Assembly (NCBI GenBank): GCA_025774205.1
Contig: JALGWK010000325.1
Coordinates: 1-5,587 of the forward strand
Length of the DNA: 5,587 nucleotides
Direction: 5' to 3'
From: a bacterium
GTDB taxonomy: Bacteria; Blakebacterota; Blakebacteria; Blakebacterales; Blakebacteraceae
Shown here one piece after another: positions 1 to 5,587 of the stretch (position 1 is its first letter; each line of letters opens with the position of its first letter). The translations under genes were made by a program, and so were the position numbers. The notes under the pieces were generated by a model, which saw nothing but the letters and a program-made list of their open reading frames with translations, was not told the origin of the DNA and did no database searches.

Positions 1-80
1 ATCAGACTCCTTCCGGGTGTCTCAGGTCCCGTCTCACATGCTAGGCAGGGCGATGCCGACCTGCAAAGTGGTATCGTGTG
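1..80. other. Short non-coding end after the membrane-protein gene
   Basis: No gene is supported here. Leftward starts in this stretch (ATG at 39-37, GTG at 37-35) run into stops at once or after a few codons. An imperfect inverted repeat, GCAGG (45-49) and CCTGC (60-64), lies 17 bp past the stop codon at 81. It could be a weak hairpin at the operon end, but no T-run follows on the leftward strand, so I do not call it a terminator. Confidence 0.4.
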
Positions 81-778
81 TCACTCTTCCGGTTCCGGGT
101 TGCTCTGCCGGTTAGCCTGCCGGCGCCACCAGCGACCGGCGACCAGGACGAGAATAATCCAGGCCGCGACGGCAACAACGAAAGGCAAGCCCAGGGTGAG
201 ATCGGCCGAGGAGCCCACCACGATGAACGCCACCATCCAGGGAAGGGTGCCGGCCAGTGATCCGATCATGTAAGGCAGGAAGGAGATCCGGGCCAGTCCC
301 AGCAGGTAGTTCTGCATTCCGAGCGAGAGGGGCGTGAAGCGGATCGCGAACGAGAGCTGCCAGGCGGACATCCGTTCGAACCGCTCCTGAGCAGGTTCAT
401 CCGGTCGAGCATCTTCCGTACCGTCTCCCGCAGGAACCAGGCGCTGACCGCGTATCCGAGCGCGTGGGAGAGTACGGTCGCGGGCAGGACCAGGATCAGC
501 GCGGTTTTCAGGCCGAAGATCATCCCGGCGACTATCGACAGGAGGGTGTACGGGATCGACAGGTTCACCAGGAACGGTAGGAGCAGGAAGAAGAGGATCG
601 GTGTCAGGTTCCCCGATCGTTCGAACCACGCGCGGAGGGCACCCGGTTCCCACTCGATGCCGGTCAGTCCGCTTCGGAGGACGACGATCGCCCCGATGAG
701 CACGATCAGGAAGGCGAAGAACTTGAGCAGGTCACGACGGCTCTTTTTCCCCTCCTTCTCGGGGGATGACGCCATCAT
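81..778 (-). pseudogene. TVP38/TMEM64 family (SNARE-associated/DedA-like) membrane protein, frameshifted
   Basis: Polytopic inner-membrane protein of the TVP38/TMEM64 family; members are linked to membrane-lipid handling but the substrate here is unknown. Two frames are needed. Frame A starts at 778 and gives a basic N-terminus, a TM helix (about residues 18-35) and a hydrophobic block with IPYTLLSIVAGMIFG (75-89), the family's P-x(n)-aG-xFG region. It reads sensibly to MLDRMNLL (123-130, near 389). Frame B then supplies RFERMSAW, FAIRFTPLSLGMQNYLLGLARISFLPYMIGSLAG and a last TM before the stop at 81. Repaired, it would be about 232 aa, a normal family length. The start overlaps the purQ stop as ATGA. 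AAGGA upstream sits only 3 nt from the first ATG but 6 nt from the second (775-773), so either may be used. Family call fairly sure; whether the frameshift is real or a sequence error is open. Confidence 0.82.
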
Positions 779-1581
779 GCTTCCTTCAGATAGTTGAAGG
801 CATTCCGGAAGACGATCAGGCCGGGACCATCAGCGGGAAGCGTTCCTTCCCGTTTCTGTCGTGGCCACTGGGGGTGGAGCAGGGGGGAATGGTAGGCTTC
901 CGGATGGGGCATCAGGCCGAAGACCCGACCGGTCGTATCGCAGAGCCCCGCGATCCCGTCGGGAGAGCCGTTCGGATTGTATGGGAATTCCATGGTCGGT
1001 TCGCCGAGCGGATCAACATACCGGATCGGCACGTGTCCCTCATCGAGCAGACGGCGACGCAAGTCATCGGAGGCGGTCACGACCCGTCCCTCGCCGTGCC
1101 GGACCGGCAGGTCAAGCCGGTCAAGGCCGCGCGTAAAGATACAGTGCGACCCGGGATTCTCTGCCAGGGTTACCCAGCCGTCATGGAAACATCCCTGTTC
1201 ATTACCGGTGACGGTGACCGTCTGCGTGTCGACACCGTCGAGCCTCGGCAGCAGACGCATCTTGGCCAGGGTCTGGAAGCCGTTGCAGATGCCGAGCAGG
1301 AGTCCTCCTCCATCGACGAAATCGCACAGGGATTCAGGGAGGGTGTTGAGCAGCCTGATGGAGAGTACCTTGCCGGCGCCGAGATGATCGCCGAAGGAAA
1401 AGCCGCCGATGATCACCACCAGGCCGTAGTCGGAGAGGGATACCTGTCCCGCGGAGAGATCGCTGATGTGCACCAGATCGGTCTCGAATCCGACCATCCG
1501 GCAGGCCAGGGCGGTCTCCCGCTCGCAGTTCAGGCCGAAGCCGGTGGGGATCAGGACTCTCGGGGTCTGTTTCTTCGCCAT
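775..1581 (-). CDS. purQ: Phosphoribosylformylglycinamidine synthase, glutaminase subunit PurQ
   Basis: Class I glutamine amidotransferase that hydrolyses glutamine and passes ammonia to PurL for FGAR to FGAM conversion (purine synthesis, cytoplasm). Its 268 residues form a full single domain. The N-terminus has PTGFGLNCE (12-20) and IIGGFSFGDHLGAGK (57-71), typical of PurQ. The nucleophile elbow GICNGFQ (97-103) carries catalytic Cys99. HGEGR (162-166) is a PurQ hallmark. MPHPEAY (224-230) supplies catalytic His226 and Glu228. All triad residues are present, so this subunit looks intact. The ATG at 1581 follows GGGGAG (1597-1592) with 10-nt spacing and lies 22 bp after the purSL stop, so the two are surely co-transcribed. 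Its stop overlaps the start of the TVP38-family gene. It is somewhat longer than the roughly 225-aa Bacillus-type PurQ, in line with versions paired with PurSL. Confidence 0.96.
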   Translation of the reverse strand: MAKKQTPRVLIPTGFGLNCERETALACRMVGFETDLVHISDLSAGQVSLSDYGLVVIIGGFSFGDHLGAGKVLSIRLLNTLPESLCDFVDGGGLLLGICNGFQTLAKMRLLPRLDGVDTQTVTVTGNEQGCFHDGWVTLAENPGSHCIFTRGLDRLDLPVRHGEGRVVTASDDLRRRLLDEGHVPIRYVDPLGEPTMEFPYNPNGSPDGIAGLCDTTGRVFGLMPHPEAYHSPLLHPQWPRQKREGTLPADGPGLIVFRNAFNYLKEA

Positions 1582-1603
1582 TTGGCTCTCTCTCCCCTGC
1601 CGG

Positions 1604-3133
1604 TCAGAACCGGGCCAGGGGGGCTTGCCAGATGTTCTTCAGTTCAGGGACATCGCTGTCGATGATCGTTGTCCCCTCGAAGGTGATGACCAGCCGACCC
1701 GGATCGTCGACGATGCCGAGCCGCGCCACCGGTTCCCCGGCCATGATATCTTCGAACCGGTCCGCCCTCGAGGGAGGCACCGTGACGAGGAACCGCCCGC
1801 TGCTTTCGCTGAAGAGACGGTTCCAGAGGTCGAGCCCGTCGGTGACCGGCTGGGCGTCGAGATCGACCTTCAGGCCGAGTTCGGCTCCGAACGCCATCCA
1901 CGCCAGCGCCACCGCCACCCCGCCCAGGGAGGGCGTCTTCACGCTGGCCGGTACCCCCTCGGCGATCGCCTGGCTCATCTTTCCGTACCGGGTTCTCATG
2001 AGGACGGGATCGGTGACGGGAGGGCTGCCTCCCACGGCCGCGTCCCGCGGAGCGTCCGTCCCGTCGCGGTGGCGTGACTCGATCCACCGGGCAAACTCGG
2101 AAGCGCCCAGCTCGGCTGCCGTCTCACCGACGATATAGAGGAGGTCACCAATGGCCTTCGGTTCAGGCGTCTGAGCCAGGGCTACATCGTCGATGCGACC
2201 CATGGCGCTCAGGAGCAGGGTTGGCGGGATGCTGATCTTCACCCCGCCCCGGGTGGAATCGTTCTTCATCGAGTCCTTCCCGGAGATAAGGGGCACACCG
2301 AACGCCACGCAGGCCTCGTGGAGCCCCTGGCAGGCGCGCACCAGCTGGGCGAGCTTGTATTGCCCGTCCGGGGTGATCTCGCTCTCGACCGGATCGGGCC
2401 AGCAGAAGTTGTCGAGGGCCGAGATCGTGCCCGGTCGCGCTCCCCCTGCCACCAGCCGCCGTACCGCTTCATCGACGACCGCCATGGCCATGTGCCGGGT
2501 ATCGAGATCGCTGTACCAGGGATTGATCCCCTCCGAGAGGACGACTCCCTCGGGACGCTCGTAGTCGACGAGGAAGACCCCGGTGAAAGGCTTGATGACG
2601 GTGCGGGCCTTCACCTCATGGTCGTACTGGCGTGACTTCGCTTCCTTGCTGGCGATGTTCTCCCGGGCGAGGATCTCCCTGAGCGCCTCTTCGGGGGAGA
2701 GTTCGATCGCGGGCAGCGGTCTCGCCGTGGGCGGATTCCAGCGGGCCGAGAGCCTCATCTCCGGCAGACCGTCGTGGAGGAACTCCATCTCGAGCAGGGC
2801 GACCGTCCGCTCATCGTGCAGGACATGGAAGTACCCCGAATCGGTGAAGGTGCCGATCGCGGCGGCCTCAACTTCCCGTCGCGCGGCCAGAGCCAGGAAG
2901 GCGTCGAGCAGGTCGGGCGGGATGCCGACCGTCATCCGTTCCTGAGCCTCTGAGAGGAGGATCTCCCACGGCATGAGGCCGGGGTACTTCAGCTTCGCCC
3001 GGGCCAGGTCGATGGTGGCGCCGCCGGTTGCCCTGGCCATCTCCCCCACGCTGGAGGACAGCCCTCCGGCGCCGTTGTCGGTGATGCTTGTGAACAGTCC
3101 CTGGTCGAGCGCCTCGAGCAGGAAGTCGGTCAT
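1604..3133 (-). CDS. purL: FGAM synthase PurSL, C-terminal fragment (broken gene)
   Basis: C-terminal half of the large FGAM synthase subunit (ATP-dependent amidation of FGAR). It starts directly at MTDFLLEALDQGL, an internal position of normal PurL. It continues with SITDNGAGGLSSSVGEMA (16-33), SEAQERM (61-67), DNFCWPDP (241-248), ISGKDSMKND (283-292), a LGGVAVALA segment (403-411) and ESSGRFLVTV (443-452), covering the second AIR-synthase-like repeat. The end WQAPL is reasonable. The ATG at 3133 is not a convincing start. Only AGAAGAAG precedes it, with no good Shine-Dalgarno. Reading the same frame upstream gives D-R-T-Q-K-K-M, the tail of the usual GDPxTQKKM motif, so the Met is an internal residue exposed by a deletion. 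The 4-bp ATGA overlap with the N-terminal fragment mimics translational coupling but is probably incidental. Product identity is near certain; independent function is unlikely. Confidence 0.9.
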   Translation of the reverse strand: MTDFLLEALDQGLFTSITDNGAGGLSSSVGEMARATGGATIDLARAKLKYPGLMPWEILLSEAQERMTVGIPPDLLDAFLALAARREVEAAAIGTFTDSGYFHVLHDERTVALLEMEFLHDGLPEMRLSARWNPPTARPLPAIELSPEEALREILARENIASKEAKSRQYDHEVKARTVIKPFTGVFLVDYERPEGVVLSEGINPWYSDLDTRHMAMAVVDEAVRRLVAGGARPGTISALDNFCWPDPVESEITPDGQYKLAQLVRACQGLHEACVAFGVPLISGKDSMKNDSTRGGVKISIPPTLLLSAMGRIDDVALAQTPEPKAIGDLLYIVGETAAELGASEFARWIESRHRDGTDAPRDAAVGGSPPVTDPVLMRTRYGKMSQAIAEGVPASVKTPSLGGVAVALAWMAFGAELGLKVDLDAQPVTDGLDLWNRLFSESSGRFLVTVPPSRADRFEDIMAGEPVARLGIVDDPGRLVITFEGTTIIDSDVPELKNIWQAPLARF

Positions 3134-4596
3134 CTTCTTCTGGGTCCGATCCGGCCGCCCACCATCACGATCACGTCACCCGTCTCGATGATCTTGGCAT
3201 GGCTCACGGTGCCGTCGGGCAGGGTGGAGGGCATGATTCCTACCGTGCCGCAGTAGACGAGCGGTTTGCCGAGGTAACGGTCGTCGAAGAACTCCCATCC
3301 CCGGCCGTAGGGGATCCCCGACTGGTTGCCCCCGTCGATGACGCCCTGGTGGACCCCGTCCCGGATCCTTCGGGGATGCATGAGCCCCTCCGGAACCTCT
3401 CCTTTATATAAGGGGGAAGCGAAACAGTAACCCCAGGTGTTGATCAACAGGTCGGCGCCCCGTCCGGTGCCGAAGGGGTCGCGGTTCACCCCGACGATGC
3501 CGGTCATGGCGCCGCCGTATGGATCGAGCGCGCTGGGGGTGTTATGGGTCTCAGCCTTGAAGACGAGGTTGGTATCTTCGGTAAAGCGAACCACGCCGGC
3601 ATTGTCGGTGAAAACCGAGAGGAGCCAGTCGATCTCCCGTTCAACCTCGCTCGTGGCTCCCCGGATGTAGGTGTCAAAGAGGCTCCTGACGGTAAGGATC
3701 GCCTCTTCCCCGTCTCCCGTTCCGACTTCGCTGTATTCGATGATACTGTTGAAGATCTTGTGCTTGCAGTGTTCAGACCAGGTCTGGGCCAGGGTTTCCA
3801 TCTCGACATCGGTGGGAACCGGTCCGAGACCATAGCCGCTACGGTCGCGGCTCCGCTCCCCGTCACTGAAATGATCGCGGATGGCGTGCATTTCCGCGAG
3901 GGTGAGGGCCCAGAGGCCCTTCCGGCTCATCTCGATCAGTTCCTCGTCGGAACGATCGAGGTCGCAGGTTTCGACCACCGGCTCGAACCGGGAGGTAATG
4001 CGGGGCGGAGTAAGGTCGCGGGGTGTCCCGATCCACTCCTCGTGCGACTCGATGACAATCGAGTTGATCAGGGGATTCGCCAGCAGGTCGGTCGCCACCC
4101 GGTCTGCTTCCTCCCGGCCGATCGGACCTCTCAGCAGGTAGAGGACGGAGGCAAAGACGTCCTCGTCCTCGCCGAGACTCCGGTGGAGCAGGTCACCGAT
4201 GGCGACTCTGGCCGAGGTGCCCACGTTGTCCGTGACACCCGGCTTCATGCCCACCTCGATCGCCCACGTAAAGGATTCTGCGGGGGCGGTCTCGAGATGG
4301 ATACGCTGAACCACCGGATCGACGAAAGCCCCGGTAATGAGGTCCAGTTCTCCCGGCTCCAGGGCGCAATCGACAAGGTAGACATCCCGGCTCTCGACAC
4401 TCTCCAGGGTGATCCCCAGGTCGCGTTTCGCCTTCAGCGTGACAGCCGAGCCGCGGGCATCATGAGCGCCGGGGAGGAAGGCCAGCTCAAGTCGGAACGG
4501 TCGTTGGGGAGAGGGAAGGGAGGCCGGGGAGGATGCACGATTGTCTTCAGGCATGGGTCCAAGATAGTCATCGGCCTGACACCGGCCACCTCCCAT
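3130..4596 (-). CDS. purL: FGAM synthase PurSL, N-terminal fragment (broken gene)
   Basis: N-terminal half of a fused PurS-PurL FGAM synthase. After a variable tail (1-33), residues 35-187 are PurS-like, with two copies of a PGxxDxxG motif (PGAHDARG 42-49, PGVTDNVG 119-126), suggesting a PurS tandem. PurL proper starts near SDEELIEMSR (216-225). It has TWSEHCKHK (272-280), the ATP/metal-binding segment TEDTNLVFKAETHNTPSALDP (339-359), GAMTGIVGVNRDPFGTGRGA (362-381) and DGGNQSGIPYGRG (421-433). It ends GDVIVMVGGRIG (473-484) followed by the foreign tail PRRR and a stop. Relatives continue after GGRIG with KDGIHGATFSS; that block is absent. The ATG at 4596 is preferred because AGGGAAGGA lies just upstream; the in-frame Met15 (4554) has no Shine-Dalgarno. 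The first gene of the operon, with its promoter probably in 4740-4900. Confidence 0.9.
   Translation of the reverse strand: MGGGRCQADDYLGPMPEDNRASSPASLPSPQRPFRLELAFLPGAHDARGSAVTLKAKRDLGITLESVESRDVYLVDCALEPGELDLITGAFVDPVVQRIHLETAPAESFTWAIEVGMKPGVTDNVGTSARVAIGDLLHRSLGEDEDVFASVLYLLRGPIGREEADRVATDLLANPLINSIVIESHEEWIGTPRDLTPPRITSRFEPVVETCDLDRSDEELIEMSRKGLWALTLAEMHAIRDHFSDGERSRDRSGYGLGPVPTDVEMETLAQTWSEHCKHKIFNSIIEYSEVGTGDGEEAILTVRSLFDTYIRGATSEVEREIDWLLSVFTDNAGVVRFTEDTNLVFKAETHNTPSALDPYGGAMTGIVGVNRDPFGTGRGADLLINTWGYCFASPLYKGEVPEGLMHPRRIRDGVHQGVIDGGNQSGIPYGRGWEFFDDRYLGKPLVYCGTVGIMPSTLPDGTVSHAKIIETGDVIVMVGGRIGPRRR
3131..3165 (-). other. Out-of-frame deletion junction inside purSL
   Basis: On the leftward strand, codons for VGGRIG run straight into the codons that normally encode TQKKM, but in the next frame. 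Relatives as I recall them have about 29 residues between these points (KDGIHGATFSSEELHEG... to ...QIGDPI). The frame change here equals a loss of 3n+1 bases, so the simplest reading is a deletion of about 88 bp. The exact size cannot be known without an intact relative. Confidence 0.75.
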
Positions 4597-4616
4597 TCCT
4601 TCCCTATGGAGGCCGG
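4582..4616 (-). promoter_or_regulatory. Possible hairpin enclosing the purSL start site
   Basis: GGAGGCCGG (4608-4616) can pair with CCGG-CCA-CCTCC (4582-4593), leaving a 3-nt bulge. The 14-nt loop (4594-4607) contains the AGGGAAGGA sequence and the start codon at 4596. Such a fold could affect initiation. In a GC-rich genome it may also be chance, so this is only a candidate. Confidence 0.3.
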
Positions 4617-4619
4617 TCA

Positions 4620-4675
4620 GAACGACTCCCCGGCAACCCCGGAGTCCGGGCGGAACAGCTCCCCGGCAATCCCGG
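4620..4675. repeat. Imperfect direct repeat, 23 bp, period 33 bp
   Basis: Copies at 4620-4642 and 4653-4675 share 20 of 23 bases, around the core CTCCCCGGCAA. The first copy overlaps a perfect 6-bp inverted repeat, GACTCC (4624-4629) and GGAGTC (4641-4646). They lie in the untranslated leader side of purSL. They could be a duplication or part of a leader structure; no known riboswitch is recognised. Confidence 0.55.
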
Positions 4676-4776
4676 CCACAACCAGGGAATCGCCCCCGCG
4701 ATCGGCCGGTGACGGGGCACCCGGACGGATGAACAGGTACGATACCGTAACAACTCTAGCCTAAAAACGTATCAAA

Positions 4777-4793
4777 GTAACGTATATGTAACG
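4777..4793. repeat. GTAACG direct repeat with 11-bp period
   Basis: GTAACG occurs at 4777-4782 and 4788-4793, one helical turn apart, with the related GTAACA at 4747-4752. AACGTAT also recurs at 4766-4772 and 4779-4785. The cluster sits in the AT-rich part of the divergent region and may be a regulator-binding site; the regulator is unknown. Confidence 0.4.
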
Positions 4794-4799
4794 ATTATT

Positions 4800-4835
4800 C
4801 AGGGATTCAGGCCAGGGTATTGACCAGAATCCCTG
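4800..4835. promoter_or_regulatory. 9-bp dyad, possible upstream activator site
   Basis: CAGGGATTC (4800-4808) and GAATCCCTG (4827-4835) are perfect inverted copies separated by 18 bp. The centre lies about 136 bp before the start point predicted from the -24/-12 element, inside the usual range for enhancer-binding-protein sites. No T-run follows, so a terminator is unlikely. The assignment to an activator is inference. Confidence 0.4.
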
Positions 4836-4926
4836 CCCTCAGGAAGGGTTTAATTTTCGTATAATTGATTGCCAGACAGTTAATTACGAGAATCATCCGG
4901 TCGTGTGGCAGTCCTCCTGAGAGATG

Positions 4927-4942
4927 TTGGCACGATGATTGC
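4927..4942 (+). promoter_or_regulatory. Sigma-54 (RpoN) -24/-12 promoter
   Basis: TTGGCACG (4927-4934), four bases, then TTGC (4939-4942) match the known consensus YTGGCACG-N4-TTGC. The invariant GG (4929-4930) and GC (4941-4942) are exactly 10 bp apart. Transcription should start near 4954, giving a leader of about 64 nt before the ATG at 5018. It points rightward, at the only gene on that side. Sigma-54 promoters need an ATP-driven activator, so the downstream gene is likely switched on conditionally. Confidence 0.85.
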
Positions 4943-5004
4943 GTTAACAGGGCCATGGTACGCACATGAAACGCATGCGCATTACCAGCAGCAGCAGCAA
5001 GCAA

Positions 5005-5010
5005 AAGGGG
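5005..5010 (+). promoter_or_regulatory. Ribosome binding site for the rightward gene
   Basis: AAGGGG lies 7 nt before the ATG at 5018. It fixes that start: the frame upstream has a stop at 4967-4969 and no other ATG between. Confidence 0.7.
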
Positions 5011-5017
5011 ACAACCG

Positions 5018-5587
5018 ATGAATGCCGCAGCGACTCTCATAGAAACCCAGATGGATCGGGCGCGATCCATCCGGCTGAGAGTTGCGGCACTTGTAGGCCT
5101 CCTGGTGACACTCAGCGGGATCCTGGTCGGCTCCACTCCGCTCACCGACCGGATCCCGCTGCCTACCTGGGGGCTCGGGGCGGCAGCTCTGATCGGACTC
5201 CTCCTGATGGCAGGTTCAGGCATCCGGCTGCTGCAGTTGAAGTCGACCACCGAGGGGAACGCCGTGAAAGGCAACGGGGGGCCAGAGGACGCGTGGGTGG
5301 CAATTACCAGAGCGTTCGAAGGACTCCGGACCGGCGTCGTACCGGTCCTGATGGCACCCGAATCAGCCCATCAGTCTGCCCGGGATGCGTTCAACGAGGG
5401 TAACGAAGCTTTGTTGTTCCTCGCGAGGCGTCAGAAGGTCGTGCGAGCGGCCATCGATGATCTTCGGGAGGAATTGCACGCGAACCACAAGTACCTGACC
5501 AGAAGTCAGGTTGGTCTTATCGGAGCCAACAGCGTCGCGGAACGTCTTGAGGACCTTGACAAGCGGCTGGCCAAGATTCGTTCAGTG
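5018..5587 (+). CDS. Unrecognised two-TM membrane protein, 3' end outside window
   Basis: I do not recognise this protein. 190 residues are visible and the frame is still open at the window end. It starts MNAAATLIETQ with a short basic stretch (RARSIRLR, 14-21). Two hydrophobic segments follow, about 22-39 (VAALVGLLVTLSGILVGS) and 51-68, joined by a short loop, so it looks like a helical hairpin anchor. After LLQLK the chain becomes polar. Residues 90-190 are rich in charged and helix-forming residues (RRQKVVRAAIDDLREELH, 138-154; AERLEDLDKRLAKIR, 174-188), consistent with a cytoplasmic coiled coil. Such a layout precedes output domains in sensors or chemotaxis-type receptors, but no such domain is visible and I do not assign one. 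The start is supported by AAGGGG and the sigma-54 promoter. It diverges from the purine operon and is probably unrelated in function. Confidence 0.8.
   Translation, partial: MNAAATLIETQMDRARSIRLRVAALVGLLVTLSGILVGSTPLTDRIPLPTWGLGAAALIGLLLMAGSGIRLLQLKSTTEGNAVKGNGGPEDAWVAITRAFEGLRTGVVPVLMAPESAHQSARDAFNEGNEALLFLARRQKVVRAAIDDLREELHANHKYLTRSQVGLIGANSVAERLEDLDKRLAKIRSV

Larger units (their letters stand above)
4597..5017. promoter_or_regulatory. Divergent control region between purSL and the sigma-54 gene
   Basis: This 421-bp gap holds no supported gene. Positions 4597-4740 are GC-rich and form the purSL leader side. They contain a 23-bp direct repeat and a small dyad. Positions 4741-4900 are clearly richer in A+T than the rest of the window, so promoters are likely there. 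Candidates are weak: TTGATA on the leftward strand (4775-4770) resembles a -35 box but lacks a good -10 partner, and TATAAT on the rightward strand (4860-4865) lacks a -35. The convincing promoter is the sigma-54 element at 4927-4942. After it, 4954-5017 is the presumed 5' leader of the rightward gene, with the palindrome CGCATGCG (4972-4979) and a short CAG run. Confidence 0.7.

Noticed and set aside
45-64. Rho-independent terminator after the operon
   Set aside because: Short imperfect stem without a T-run on the leftward strand.
766-1665. 299-aa rightward open frame
   Set aside because: Antisense to purQ, whose catalytic triad is intact.
3130-3133. A natural split PurL with translationally coupled halves (ATGA overlap)
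   Set aside because: The expected middle block is missing, the second start has no Shine-Dalgarno, and its upstream frame reads into the TQKKM motif, so the overlap is a by-product of a deletion.
3544-4764. 406-aa rightward open frame
   Set aside because: Antisense shadow of the purSL N-terminal fragment, which has clear family motifs. The protein has no recognisable domain.
4860-4865. TATAAT as a sigma-70 -10 box for the rightward gene
   Set aside because: No -35-like hexamer at 16-18 bp and no extended -10. It lies in an AT-rich stretch where such a match can be chance.
4986-5000. CAG run as a phase-variable repeat
   Set aside because: Only four CAG units plus CAA, in the leader, too short to suggest slippage control.
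4807-5274. 155-aa leftward open frame across the divergent region
   Set aside because: Runs antisense to the two-TM gene and through the sigma-54 promoter. No ribosome binding site or known motif.
4966-5403. 145-aa rightward open frame
   Set aside because: Overlaps the 5018 gene in another frame. Composition is arginine- and proline-rich, typical of a GC-rich shadow frame.

Overview
The window looks like chromosomal DNA from a GC-rich bacterium (about 60% G+C by eye, codons mostly ending in G or C). Its purine gene arrangement is a long PurL carrying an N-terminal PurS-like region, followed by a separate PurQ of about 270 residues. As I recall, that arrangement is typical of Geobacter-like Deltaproteobacteria and some uncultured candidate phyla. 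A sigma-54 promoter fits a Gram-negative-type lineage. I cannot name the organism more precisely.

Layout: positions 4596 down to 81 form one leftward operon, purSL, then purQ, then a TVP38/TMEM64-family membrane protein. PurSL and PurQ together make formylglycinamidine ribonucleotide (FGAM) synthase, the fourth step of purine synthesis. The membrane protein overlaps the purQ stop by 4 bp, so it is probably translationally coupled. Positions 4597-5017 are a 421-bp divergent control region. Rightward from 5018 runs an unrecognised two-TM membrane protein that leaves the window still open at 5587.

Two things stand out. First, the operon is damaged twice. PurSL is cut into two reading frames (4596-3130 and 3133-1604), and the sequence expected between them, including the conserved GxDGIHGA block of PurL, is missing (about 29 codons, out of frame). 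The TVP38 gene has a separate frameshift near 384-395. These are either real recent lesions or assembly errors; outside the two lesion sites the frames read cleanly. Second, the rightward gene has a near-perfect -24/-12 sigma-54 promoter (TTGGCACG-N4-TTGC, 4927-4942). Upstream of it, centred near -136, is a 9-bp dyad that could be an activator site. The gene is therefore probably controlled by RpoN and an enhancer-binding protein, apart from the purine operon.

No RNA genes, insertion sequences, CRISPR arrays or attachment sites were seen.
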